Of a DNA stretch of 64,000 nucleotides, positions 1-8,160 are shown piece by piece. The notes beneath the pieces were generated by a model, which made no database searches, was not told where the DNA came from, and saw only the letters and a list, made by a program, of their open reading frames with translations. The stretch is from Aliivibrio_A sp016764915 (GTDB lineage: Bacteria; Pseudomonadota; Gammaproteobacteria; Enterobacterales; Vibrionaceae): positions 1,364,001 to 1,428,000 of the forward strand of contig OZ245058.1 in the NCBI GenBank assembly GCA_965224595.1, in the 5' to 3' direction. Position numbers and translations under genes: made by a program. Numbering within the stretch: the stretch's first letter is position 1; each line of letters opens with the position of its first letter.

Positions 1-256
1 AAGCCAGCGTTGACTTAACCAATGTTGGCCCATGACCTTGATTGCTTAGATCGGTATCATCGTCTTTGCCCGTAAGGTCGGTTACATTGATTTTCGCTAG
101 TTTGTTGAGTTCAAACTCGAGATTGCCCTGAAAGTGAATTCGTTTATCTTCTGGTTCTGCATTTATATAAAGCCAAGCATCAAAATGACCATCAGTATCC
201 GGGAATTCAATTTCAATGATCTGCCCATTTTGTCTAGCACTATATTTTGTATTCAT
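1..256 (-). CDS. Hypothetical protein, N-terminal 85 residues (runs off the window)
   Basis: The frame opens with ATG at 254-256, preceded on the minus strand by an AGAGGAT ribosome-binding site, and stays open to the window edge. The visible 85 residues are acidic and hydrophilic (for example EFPDTDGHFDAW and TGKDDDTDLSNQ), with no signal peptide or membrane segment. I do not recognise the family. The start and good Shine-Dalgarno make it a real gene, but the function cannot be inferred from this fragment. Confidence 0.6.
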   Translation of the reverse strand, partial: MNTKYSARQNGQIIEIEFPDTDGHFDAWLYINAEPEDKRIHFQGNLEFELNKLAKINVTDLTGKDDDTDLSNQGHGPTLVKSTLA

Positions 257-421
257 TTGTATCCTCTTAGATCTTTGATAGAGGCAGATAAATTACCTCG
301 AGCAAACACGTATGTTTTACACGATATTAGCAGCTCACTATTTTACTGCTGTTGACTTCCTAACAAAAAAACACACCTCAAAAAACATTATTGGTTTTTA
401 TGAATTTAAAAGGCTGTTTGG

Positions 422-517
422 TTAGATATTGCCACTTTGAACTCGCATATATATATAAGCAAAGGAACCAACAGCGACTAAAAGAGTGATGACCAGCTTT
501 ATCCACATTAATTTCAT
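422..517 (-). CDS. Possible 31-residue single-pass membrane peptide
   Basis: A short minus-strand frame starts at ATG 515-517 behind AGGTAG and encodes MKLMWIKLVITLLVAVGSF followed by AYIYMRVQSGNI. About 20 hydrophobic residues are preceded by lysines, so it would be a one-helix membrane peptide with the N terminus inside. A longer in-frame version reaching 628 has no better ribosome-binding site. It lies in a gap next to a decayed receptor gene and has no recognised family. It may be a real small protein or chance. Confidence 0.35.
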   Translation of the reverse strand: MKLMWIKLVITLLVAVGSFAYIYMRVQSGNI

Positions 518-646
518 TACTACTACCTGTACATTAAACAAAAGGGCAAAAATAATGCCTTGAACTCGCTCAATAATCAATAAAATTAAAGGGAGGTTAC
601 TGTCATTGCCTCCCTTTGCGATAATCAAGATTACATCACTTTCTCA

Positions 647-1009
647 TTAAGCCGTTTTAAAATTATCCACTAACCCCTTCAGTTGCTTGGTCATGCTGGC
701 TGAATTATCTGATTGAGACACAATGTGTTCTGAGTCCTCACGAATGGATGACGACATGTTAGAAATCTCATGTGCATTTTTGTTCATCTCTTCCGCTACA
801 CTGCTTTGCTCCTCTGCAGCGGTTAATATTTGCATGTTCATCGCCTCCACATGTTTTATAATGTTTTCTAATCGGCTAACAAACACATTAAATGATTCTG
901 CTAACTGTCCTAATTCATCTTTCTTGCTTGAGTCTAATCGAACCCTAAGATCGCCTTCACCTTTAGATATATTGGCCATGGTATGATTTAAAATGTTAAG
1001 TGGCGGCAC
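647..1009 (-). pseudogene. Remnant of a methyl-accepting chemotaxis protein (HAMP joined to the extreme C terminus)
   Basis: The 120-residue frame begins inside a HAMP linker (NHTMANISKGEGDLRVRLD, then KKDELGQLAESFN). After about 55 residues it passes directly into the final helix of a chemoreceptor (AAEEQSSVAEEMNKNAHEIS through to LVDNFKTA). The N-terminal membrane and sensor part is missing, and so is the conserved signalling hairpin tip that contacts CheA/CheW. Intact receptors of this class have over 500 residues. The piece therefore cannot signal and is best read as a pseudogene with a 5' truncation and an internal deletion of about 200 codons. The in-frame junction keeps it open, which can mislead gene callers. 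Confidence 0.8.
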
Positions 1010-1133
1010 TTAAAATATTACTTGATGTAGATCATAAGAAGCTTGCAAATCTGGCTGACTATCAGCGAGCGCAATACGGTTATAAATGCAAAAGTGCTCA
1101 TATCCCTAAAGATAGTCACATAAGCCAAACGTC

Positions 1134-1595
1134 CTATTCATGTAAGTACTTCTGCCAATGAAGCAAACCTTTCAATACCACTTGATAATCTTCAAAACCG
1201 CATGAATGATAAAGTTTCTGCGCCGCAATATTGTCATCATCAACTTCAAGAGTAATTTTGAGGTAATCGTGCTTCCGACAAAAATCCATTACTCCGAAAA
1301 GTAGCTCTTTTCCATGACCACTGCCTTGAAAGAGTCTTGAAATCATAACGTCATGAATGTTGAGAACATGTTTACAACGATGCGTTGAAAAACCGTCATA
1401 GCAAACAGCAAACCCAGCAGGTTTATCATCTATATAGAGAATAAACCCAATAAAGTAAGGCAGTTCAAACAGTCTATCCACCATATTTACGTCAATTTTT
1501 GTTTCTGAGATTTCACTGTACTCAAGGTATAAGTGTTGTAAATCATCCTTATGTTTTGGATTGTTATCTTCGATACATATAACCATACTCTCCAT
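1134..1595 (-). CDS. GNAT-family N-acetyltransferase
   Basis: This 153-residue protein has the GNAT fold signature. A central strand (GFAVCYDGF) is followed by the acetyl-CoA pyrophosphate-binding loop QGSGHGKELL near residue 94, and then the C-terminal motif B region NIAAQKLYHSCGFED. The family transfers an acetyl group from acetyl-CoA to an amine; the substrate cannot be told from sequence. The start at 1595 follows a GAGGG motif; an internal ATG three codons later is also possible. It is convergent with nothing and stands alone between a receptor remnant and a second, divergent GNAT gene. Confidence 0.8.
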   Translation of the reverse strand: MESMVICIEDNNPKHKDDLQHLYLEYSEISETKIDVNMVDRLFELPYFIGFILYIDDKPAGFAVCYDGFSTHRCKHVLNIHDVMISRLFQGSGHGKELLFGVMDFCRKHDYLKITLEVDDDNIAAQKLYHSCGFEDYQVVLKGLLHWQKYLHE

Positions 1596-1698
1596 ACACC
1601 CTCTCTTAACTCACAACGCACTTAAACGTTATTTGCTACTATTTAGAACCAGTTCTAAACTGCTCATTTATTTAAATATACTAATAAAAAGGGATTAA

Positions 1699-2145
1699 AT
1701 GCAATACGTCGAAGTTTCTCAACACAGTATCCCTATGCCTCTATTACTTGAAGCTGATCCATCTGAAAGTAACATCCACTCCTATTTAGCTGGCTCTTGG
1801 TGTTTTGTCGCTAAGAATAATAACGAGGTGATTGGAGTATGTGTTGTCAAACCGATTCATACCAATCAAGCAGAATTGTTTAATATCGCAGTATTGCCTC
1901 AATATCAAAGTAAAGGTATTGGCACAAAGCTCCTTACGTTTGTTTTAACGCAGTTGAAAACAAAGGAGGTCCGTCGAGTCGAATTAGGTACAGGGAGTTT
2001 TGGATACCAGCTTACTTTTTATCAACGTCATGGTTTTCGAGTCGACTCTATAATCAAAGACCACTTTCTTGCGCACTACGTAAAACCAATTTATGAAAAT
2101 GGCGTGCAACATAAAGATATGCTCCGCCTCTACATCAATTTGTAA
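1699..2145 (+). CDS. GNAT-family N-acetyltransferase
   Basis: This 148-residue protein carries GNAT motif A: AVLPQYQSKGIGTKLLTFVL at about residues 69-88, with the Q-x-x-G-x-G/A acetyl-CoA loop as QSKGIG. A C-terminal aromatic motif (FYQRHGFRVDS) completes the fold. It is a cytosolic acetyltransferase of unknown substrate. The ATG follows AGGGATTAA. It is divergent from the GNAT gene at 1134-1595, with a 103-bp shared promoter region, but the two proteins are not close duplicates. Confidence 0.82.
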   Translation: MQYVEVSQHSIPMPLLLEADPSESNIHSYLAGSWCFVAKNNNEVIGVCVVKPIHTNQAELFNIAVLPQYQSKGIGTKLLTFVLTQLKTKEVRRVELGTGSFGYQLTFYQRHGFRVDSIIKDHFLAHYVKPIYENGVQHKDMLRLYINL

Positions 2146-2356
2146 ATAAACTCTATCAATCCGGCCTGTGCTGCGATCAATTATTTTATTCGGCTTTGGA
2201 GTCGCATGTCAGCAAGATCGCTTGTCTACACGCTGATTTGACCCCTTATATTGCCCATTTGAGCTTTTTTAAGTTATTGTTTTTCATGAGTTTATATTTA
2301 TTGCTATCTCAGGTGTAAATGATAATCTCCTGTTTCATTCAAAACGAGAGCTAAAT

Positions 2357-3013
2357 ATGTCGAGCAATAGTGAAGTGTTCAATGAAGTGGATTTTTCTAA
2401 ACAGGACTTGAGTGATGCTTATTTTAAAGATTGTAAATTTTATAGGTGTAATTTTGGTCATGCTAATCTAAAAGACATCCAATTTGTTGATTGTGTTTTT
2501 ATCGAACCAGGCGCTATCGAAGGTTGTCATTTTGATTACAGTGATCTACGTGACGCCTCTTTTAAGAACTGTCAGCTTTCAATGTCTAATTTCTCCGGTG
2601 CCAACTGTTTCGGTATTGAATTTAGAAGCTGTGATTTAAAAGGGGCGAATTTCCATCGTGCCAGCTTCTCAAATCAAGTAAGCCATAACTTCTATTTTTG
2701 CTCGGCTTACATCACTGGTTGTAATTTATCTTACGCAAATTTTGAACGACAAAATCTCGAAAAATGTGATCTATTTGAAAATAGGTGGATTGAGACTAAT
2801 CTGCAAGGAGCATCTTTAAAAGAGTCCGATTTAAGCCGAGGGGAGTTTTCTGAAAGTTGTTGGGGGCAATTTCAGATGCAAGGGTGTAATCTAAGCAATT
2901 CGGAGTTAAATGGACTCGACCCTCGAAAAGTTGACTTAACAAACGTCAAAATTTGTACTTGGCAACAGGAGCAATTACTTGAACATCTTGGACTCATCGT
3001 CTTGCCCGATTAA
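2357..3013 (+). CDS. qnr: Qnr pentapeptide-repeat protein (quinolone-resistance family)
   Basis: The protein has 218 residues, the standard Qnr length. It is built from tandem pentapeptides A(D/N)LXX, with runs such as SDLRDASFKNCQLS, GANCFGIEFRSCDLKGANF and CNLSYANFERQNLEKCDLFE. The C terminus is the Qnr-specific LDPRKVDLTNVKIC followed by TWQQEQLLEHLG. Qnr proteins form a right-handed beta-helix dimer that protects DNA gyrase and topoisomerase IV from quinolones. Vibrionaceae chromosomes are a known reservoir. Resemblance to the QnrVC/QnrA branch is from memory. No clear LexA box is seen upstream, unlike qnrB. No mobile element flanks the gene, so it is probably intrinsic. Confidence 0.92.
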   Translation: MSSNSEVFNEVDFSKQDLSDAYFKDCKFYRCNFGHANLKDIQFVDCVFIEPGAIEGCHFDYSDLRDASFKNCQLSMSNFSGANCFGIEFRSCDLKGANFHRASFSNQVSHNFYFCSAYITGCNLSYANFERQNLEKCDLFENRWIETNLQGASLKESDLSRGEFSESCWGQFQMQGCNLSNSELNGLDPRKVDLTNVKICTWQQEQLLEHLGLIVLPD

Positions 3014-3070
3014 GCAAGAACTCAGTGGCGGTCTCAGCGGCGCGCCTTTTACGAAAGTTATATGACGCTT

Positions 3071-3117
3071 CATCCAATTTTTTGTCATCCGTCCAAACAG
3101 ATGACTTAAATTGGATG
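3071..3117. repeat. Long imperfect hairpin between qnr and hutC
   Basis: The left arm CATCCAATTT...GTCATC (3071-3089) is matched by the right arm GATGAC...AAATTGGATG (3100-3117), giving 16 paired bases around a small internal loop and a 10-base terminal loop. There is no T-tract, so it is not a typical intrinsic terminator. It lies about 60 bp past the qnr stop. It could act as an mRNA-stabilising structure or be the relic of a recombination site. Confidence 0.6.
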
Positions 3118-3217
3118 CTTCCGTCAATAGAGCCCCAGAATGTACATCCACTCTCTCAAACCCAACCTCCCATAACCTAATCAACTAACTTGCATTCTTT
3201 TTATAACTGTCACACTA

Positions 3218-3236
3218 TTTGTATAGTCAATTAACT
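3218..3236 (+). promoter_or_regulatory. Probable HutC operator upstream of hutC
   Basis: The motif TTGTATAGTCAATTAA lies 16 bp before the hutC ATG and resembles the TTGTCTATACAA-type palindrome recognised by HutC in other proteobacteria. A closely related motif lies in the hutI promoter. It suggests that HutC represses its own gene. Confidence 0.55.
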
Positions 3237-3251
3237 ATTTGGTCAGGCCTT

Positions 3252-3956
3252 ATGAGCAGCTCTCCCCGTTATATTCAGATACGCGATTTCATTAGTGAAA
3301 AAATCAGCTCGCATACTTGGATGCCAGGGGCAAAAATTCCAACTGAACTGGAGCTCACCAAGCAGTTTGGTGTCAGCCGCATGACCGTCAACAAAGCGGT
3401 TCGCGATCTGGTTAATGACGGCCTGCTTGAAAGAACTCCTCGCTTAGGTACCTTTGTCTGCCATAAAAAAGTTGAATCCCCCCTCAGTGATATTCGAAAC
3501 ATTGCTGATGAGATTCGTCAACGCGGTAAAGAGTACAGCAACAAAGTACTCACCCAGATAACTCTACTCGCGGATGATGAGATAGCAATGAGGCTTGGGG
3601 TAAAAATTGAAACCCCCATCTTTTTTAGCGAAATTATTCATCTTGAAGATAATGTGCCTCTGCAGCTTGAGCTGCGCTGGGTCAACCCTGAGTTTGCTCC
3701 AAACTACATTTCGCAAGACTTTACCCAAGCAACACCCAATGAATACTTAACTAAAAGCTGCCCACTCAGCTCTATAGAACATACTGTCGAAGCCGTTATG
3801 GCATCAGAGCATGTACAAAAATATCTACACTTATCTAAACTTCAGCCCTCTCTGCTGCTTAATCGCAGAACATGGAGCAATCAGGATTTAATCAGTGTGG
3901 CACTTCTTTATCACCCAGCAGATAAGTACAAGTTGAGCTTAAAAACCAACGTATAA
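3252..3956 (+). CDS. hutC: Histidine-utilisation repressor HutC (GntR family)
   Basis: This 234-residue regulator has an N-terminal GntR winged helix (PRYIQIRDFISEKI, FGVSRMTVNKAVRDL, LLERTPRLGTFV; residues about 5-75). A UTRA ligand-binding domain follows (IFFSEIIHLEDNVPLQLEL ... VNPEFAP). In characterised HutC proteins this domain binds urocanate and releases the operator. The start ATG at 3252 is preceded by AGG; an upstream TTG at 3219 lies inside the operator and is unlikely. It lies 183 bp upstream of and co-directional with hutIGUH. Histidine catabolism would be induced by urocanate. Confidence 0.93.
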   Translation: MSSSPRYIQIRDFISEKISSHTWMPGAKIPTELELTKQFGVSRMTVNKAVRDLVNDGLLERTPRLGTFVCHKKVESPLSDIRNIADEIRQRGKEYSNKVLTQITLLADDEIAMRLGVKIETPIFFSEIIHLEDNVPLQLELRWVNPEFAPNYISQDFTQATPNEYLTKSCPLSSIEHTVEAVMASEHVQKYLHLSKLQPSLLLNRRTWSNQDLISVALLYHPADKYKLSLKTNV

Positions 3957-3987
3957 ACAGACTTTTCAAACTCCAATACCCATCAAT

Positions 3988-4011
3988 GTGCCAACTAATT
4001 CAAATTGGCAC
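3988..4011 (+). terminator. Hairpin after hutC
   Basis: GTGCCAA (3988-3994) pairs with TTGGCAC (4005-4011) over a 10-base loop, 31 bp after the hutC stop. There is no T-tract, so termination efficiency is doubtful. Confidence 0.4.
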
Positions 4012-4077
4012 TCATCATAATTCTCATCATTTCATTTAACAAATAACGAACTTCATCACAACTTTTTGATCTAAAAC

Positions 4078-4120
4078 TTGCCATTTGTATGTGAATTGTC
4101 TATATAATTGTATATACATT
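4078..4120 (+). promoter_or_regulatory. hutIGUH promoter overlapped by HutC operator
   Basis: A -35 like TTGCCA (4078-4083) and a -10 like TATATA (4101-4106) are 17 bp apart. The region 4096-4119 contains TTGTCTATATAA and TTGTATATACAT, two palindromic HutC-box-like half repeats that overlap the -10. A repressor bound there would block RNA polymerase. The hutI start codon is at 4140. Confidence 0.6.
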
Positions 4121-4139
4121 TAAACGCTGTGAGAATCTG

Positions 4140-5351
4140 ATGAATTTACTGCTAACCAACGCAACGATTGTCTCCATGGATCAAAGCGATTCTGATTACC
4201 AAACTCAGCCTGACTCTTTTATTGTTATCAATGATGGGAAAATTGAACAGATTGGCGATATGCAGCACTGCCCCTCTGATATTTTCACTCAAACAATCGA
4301 TTGTAAAGGCCGCGTGGTGACTCCGGGTCTTATCGATAGCCACACTCATCTTGTTTTTGCAGGCTGTCGCGCCAAAGAGTTTGAACAACGCTTAACAGGC
4401 GTCCCTTATGAGGAGATTGCTCGTCAAGGTGGCGGCATTCTTTCAACCGTGTATGCCACGCGTGATGCAAGTGAAGAGTTACTACTTAAACTGGCATTAA
4501 AACGTCTCTCCTCACTAATTAGTGACGGTGTAACCACAGTTGAAATCAAATCTGGCTATGGCTTAACACTGGTAGACGAGCTAAAAATGTTACGTGTTGC
4601 TAAACAGTTAGAGCAACATACGCGTATTAAAGTCTCAACCACATTACTGGCTGCACATGCTGTACCGCCCGAGTACAAAGACGATGCCGATAGCTATATT
4701 CGTTATGTGTGTGACACCATCATCCCTGCCGCTGTGGAAGAAAAATTGGTGGATTATGTCGATGTATTTTGTGAAGGCATCGGATTTAATTTATCTCAAA
4801 CTCAAGCGGTATTTGAAGCGGCCCTTTCACATGGGCTTGGCATTAAAGGTCATACCGAACAGCTGAGTAACCTTGGTGGCAGTGCATTAGCCGCCAAAAT
4901 GGGCGCATCGTCGGTAGACCACGTTGAATATCTTGATGAGAAAGGTGTTAAAGCACTTGCCCAATACGGCACTGTCGCCACTCTACTTCCTGGCGCGTTC
5001 TACTATTTAAGAGAGACTCAGCTGCCCCCTATTGAACTGCTGCGTAAACACCATGTTCCGATGGCACTGGCGACCGATTTTAACCCAGGCACCTCGCCAA
5101 TAGCATCATTAACTATGATGATGAATATGGGCTGTACCCTATTTAGATTAACGCCTGAAGAAGCACTTCGAGGGGTTACTTGCCACGCAGCCCAAGCGTT
5201 AGGTTTGCAAAATAGCCGCGGTCAAATCCGTGTAGGTTATGATGCCGATCTTGCTTTGTGGAATATCGAACATCCAGCACAACTTGCTTATGAAGTCGGC
5301 ACACCTAGGCTTCACTTACGTATCGTGAACGGAGAAATATGCCATGACTGA
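4140..5351 (+). CDS. hutI: Imidazolonepropionase
   Basis: This 403-residue amidohydrolase catalyses the third step of histidine degradation, 4-imidazolone-5-propionate to N-formimidoyl-L-glutamate. The metal-binding DSHTH motif is at residues 67-71 (PGLIDSHTHLVFAG). GHTEQLSNLGG and the late ATDFNPGTSP supply further conserved histidine and aspartate residues. Length is normal for HutI. The ATG follows GAGAA. It is the first gene of hutIGUH and its last 8 bases overlap the start of hutG, which indicates translational coupling. It is controlled by the operator-overlapped promoter just upstream. Confidence 0.96.
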   Translation: MNLLLTNATIVSMDQSDSDYQTQPDSFIVINDGKIEQIGDMQHCPSDIFTQTIDCKGRVVTPGLIDSHTHLVFAGCRAKEFEQRLTGVPYEEIARQGGGILSTVYATRDASEELLLKLALKRLSSLISDGVTTVEIKSGYGLTLVDELKMLRVAKQLEQHTRIKVSTTLLAAHAVPPEYKDDADSYIRYVCDTIIPAAVEEKLVDYVDVFCEGIGFNLSQTQAVFEAALSHGLGIKGHTEQLSNLGGSALAAKMGASSVDHVEYLDEKGVKALAQYGTVATLLPGAFYYLRETQLPPIELLRKHHVPMALATDFNPGTSPIASLTMMMNMGCTLFRLTPEEALRGVTCHAAQALGLQNSRGQIRVGYDADLALWNIEHPAQLAYEVGTPRLHLRIVNGEICHD

Positions 5352-6405
5352 TAAACATAATAATCACTCAGCTTACTCCCCAACTGACTCGACAATCTGG
5401 CAAGGCCGCATAGATAGTGAAGATGGTGAGGCAGGTATGCGCTTTCATCAAAAAGTGAACCTATTGCACCATCCTGATCGCATTGCCGAACAACAAAAAT
5501 CGGGCGTTGTACTGCTCGGTTTCGCCTGCGATGAAGGGGTAAAACGCAATAAAGGACGGGTTGGCGCGATACAAGCTCCGGATTTGATCCGCAAAGCCCT
5601 AGCGAATACCGCGTGGCATCATGACAACTCAAATAATGTCTCCCACCTAATGGATGCTGGAAATGTCTATTGTCATGATAGCGATCTCGCAAGCAGCCAA
5701 AAAGAGCTCGCCAATCATGTAGAAACCGCACTCAATCATCGTAACAAAGTCGTCGTACTTGGCGGCGGTCATGAAATTGCTTGGGGCACTTTTCAAGGAT
5801 TGGCACAACATCTTCAAAGTACTGAAATACGAAAACCTAAAATTGGCATCATCAATTTTGATGCGCACTTTGACCTACGAGCTTATTCGGCTGATGATCA
5901 ACAATATCCAACCAGCTCTGGCACTCCATTCAATCAAATTGCCCAACATTGCCAACAGTTAGGCTGGGATTTTAACTACGCCTGCCTTGGTATAAGTCGT
6001 GCAAGCAATACGCAGGCTCTATTTGCTATGGCTGATCAGTTAGGCGTTCAATACAGTGAAGATCACCAACTCGCCTCTCACCACCTAGTTGAGCGCATTG
6101 AAGAGTTAATTGAGTTTATTAGTGATGTTGATTATCTCTACCTCACTATTGATATCGATGTTTTCTCGGCGTGCACAGCGCCAGGGGTTAGCGCTCCAGC
6201 AGCCCGCGGTGTTCCTTATGAGAGTGTCGAAGCACTGCTGCAACCTATTTTTAACGCCACTGACGAACTTGGCCAAGCTAAGCTTTTAGTCGCAGATTTA
6301 GCTGAATACAATCCAAATTTTGACGTTGATAACCAAACGGCAAGGCTTGCTGCCCGGTTAACTTGGGATATTTCCCGCGCCATGTTTCAACATAACGAAT
6401 CGTAA
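5344..6405 (+). CDS. hutG: Formimidoylglutamase (arginase-type, HutG)
   Basis: This 353-residue ureohydrolase converts N-formimidoyl-glutamate to glutamate and formamide, the last step of the direct hut pathway. Mn-binding residues of the arginase family are visible: GGGHE (H143), DAHFD (D173, H175, D177) and DIDVF (D270, D272) followed by APGVSAP. It overlaps hutI by 8 bp. Compared with many HutG proteins it has a slightly longer N terminus. Being of the arginase type, it implies the four-step pathway without formylglutamate. Confidence 0.94.
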   Translation: MTDKHNNHSAYSPTDSTIWQGRIDSEDGEAGMRFHQKVNLLHHPDRIAEQQKSGVVLLGFACDEGVKRNKGRVGAIQAPDLIRKALANTAWHHDNSNNVSHLMDAGNVYCHDSDLASSQKELANHVETALNHRNKVVVLGGGHEIAWGTFQGLAQHLQSTEIRKPKIGIINFDAHFDLRAYSADDQQYPTSSGTPFNQIAQHCQQLGWDFNYACLGISRASNTQALFAMADQLGVQYSEDHQLASHHLVERIEELIEFISDVDYLYLTIDIDVFSACTAPGVSAPAARGVPYESVEALLQPIFNATDELGQAKLLVADLAEYNPNFDVDNQTARLAARLTWDISRAMFQHNES

Positions 6406-6475
6406 CTTTAAACACACACTATTTACATTACAACGTAGCAGCACAACTCGCAGCACGTTTAAAAAGGAAATTGTA

Positions 6476-8146
6476 ATGATTAATAAACGTTTAGACACAT
6501 CACGTACTATTCTGGCCCCTCATGGCACAAAACTCACCACAAAATCGTGGCAGACAGAAGCGCCTTTAAGAATGCTAATGAACAACCTACACCCAGATGT
6601 TGCAGAGCATCCACACGCGTTGGTTGTTTATGGTGGTATTGGCCGCGCAGCACGTGATTGGGAGTGTTACGACAAGATTGTTGAAGTACTAAAACGTTTA
6701 GAAGATGATGAAACCTTATTGGTTCAATCTGGCAAACCTGTCGGTGTTTTCAAAACGCACAGTAATGCCCCCCGCGTACTTATTGCAAACTCTAACCTTG
6801 TCCCTCATTGGGCGAACTGGGAACACTTCAACAAACTCGATAAAGAGGGGTTGATGATGTACGGTCAAATGACGGCAGGATCTTGGATCTACATTGGCTC
6901 TCAAGGTATTGTTCAAGGTACTTATGAAACGTTTGTCGCGATGGCTAGACAGCATTTCGACGGTTCAGCGAAAGGTCGTTGGGTGCTTACTGGCGGCTTG
7001 GGTGGCATGGGTGGTGCGCAGCCTCTAGCGGCAACCATGGCTGGTTTTTCAATGATTGCGGTTGAGTGTGATGAGTCACGTATCGATTATCGTTTGCGCA
7101 CGAGTTATGTGGATAAAAAAGCGACCACTCTTGATGAAGCACTTGCTTTATTAGATGACGCACTTAAAAACAACAAACCAACCTCCATTGGTCTACTTGG
7201 CAATGCTGCCGATATCTTCCCTGAACTGGTTAAGCGTGGCGTAGTGCCAGATTGTACGACCGACCAAACTTCAGCACACGATCCACTTAATGGCTACCTG
7301 CCTCAAGGTTGGACCATGGAACACGCAGCTGCCATGCGTAAAGAAGATGAAGCTGCGGTTGTTAGTGCTGCTAAAAAATCAATGGCAGTACAAGTCCAAG
7401 CAATGTTGGATCTACAAGCTGCGGGCTCTGCTACCGTCGATTATGGTAATAACATTCGCCAAATGGCATTGGAAGAAGGTGTCGAAAAAGCATTTGATTT
7501 TCCAGGATTTGTTCCTGCCTATATTCGTCCTCTGTTCTGTGAGGGCATTGGCCCTTTCCGTTGGGCAGCACTGTCAGGCGACCCTGAAGATATATACAAA
7601 ACCGATCAAAAAGTAAAAGAGCTGATCCCAGATAACCCACAACTGCACAACTGGTTAGATATGGCTCGCGAACGCATTCAGTTCCAAGGTCTGCCATCAC
7701 GTATCTGTTGGGTGGGTCTAAAAGATCGTCAACGCTTAGGTTTAGCGTTTAACGAAATGGTTAAAAATGGCGAACTTAAAGCGCCAATTGTTATTGGCCG
7801 TGACCACTTAGACTCAGGTTCTGTTGCTAGTCCAAACCGTGAAACCGAAGGTATGATGGATGGTTCAGATGCGGTATCCGATTGGCCACTACTTAACGCT
7901 CTACTTAATACGGCAAGTGGCGCGACATGGGTATCACTGCATCATGGCGGCGGCGTAGGAATGGGCTTCTCTCAACATTCAGGTATGGTGGTTCTGTGTG
8001 ATGGCACTGATGATGCGCATGAGCGTGTTGGTCGTGTACTTCGTAATGACCCTGCAACGGGTGTGATGCGTCATGCAGACGCAGGTTATGAAATTGCGAA
8101 AAAATGCGCCAAAGAGCAGAACTTAGATCTGCCAATGCTTAAATAA
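6476..8146 (+). CDS. hutU: Urocanate hydratase
   Basis: This 556-residue enzyme converts urocanate to imidazolonepropionate using tightly bound NAD+. The glycine-rich segment TGGLGGMGGAQPLAATMAGF and the cysteine-containing CWVGLKDRQRLGLAFNEM are characteristic. Length is standard for HutU. The ATG is preceded by AAGGAAATTGTA. It lies 70 bp after hutG and 14 bp before hutH in the same operon. No lesions are seen. Confidence 0.97.
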   Translation: MINKRLDTSRTILAPHGTKLTTKSWQTEAPLRMLMNNLHPDVAEHPHALVVYGGIGRAARDWECYDKIVEVLKRLEDDETLLVQSGKPVGVFKTHSNAPRVLIANSNLVPHWANWEHFNKLDKEGLMMYGQMTAGSWIYIGSQGIVQGTYETFVAMARQHFDGSAKGRWVLTGGLGGMGGAQPLAATMAGFSMIAVECDESRIDYRLRTSYVDKKATTLDEALALLDDALKNNKPTSIGLLGNAADIFPELVKRGVVPDCTTDQTSAHDPLNGYLPQGWTMEHAAAMRKEDEAAVVSAAKKSMAVQVQAMLDLQAAGSATVDYGNNIRQMALEEGVEKAFDFPGFVPAYIRPLFCEGIGPFRWAALSGDPEDIYKTDQKVKELIPDNPQLHNWLDMARERIQFQGLPSRICWVGLKDRQRLGLAFNEMVKNGELKAPIVIGRDHLDSGSVASPNRETEGMMDGSDAVSDWPLLNALLNTASGATWVSLHHGGGVGMGFSQHSGMVVLCDGTDDAHERVGRVLRNDPATGVMRHADAGYEIAKKCAKEQNLDLPMLK

Positions 8147-8160
8147 TTTAGGAGACAAAC

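Noticed and set aside
2318..2345. LexA box upstream of qnr, as in qnrB
   Set aside because: A CTGT is present but the second half reads AAAC rather than ACAG; no convincing site.
2975..3184. 69-codon minus-strand frame between qnr and hutC
   Set aside because: It overlaps the qnr 3' end, runs through the long hairpin, and has no ribosome-binding site or recognisable protein features.
5312..5731. 139-codon minus-strand frame at the hutI/hutG junction
   Set aside because: It lies within two clear hut genes on the other strand, and its Arg/His/Cys-rich translation looks random.
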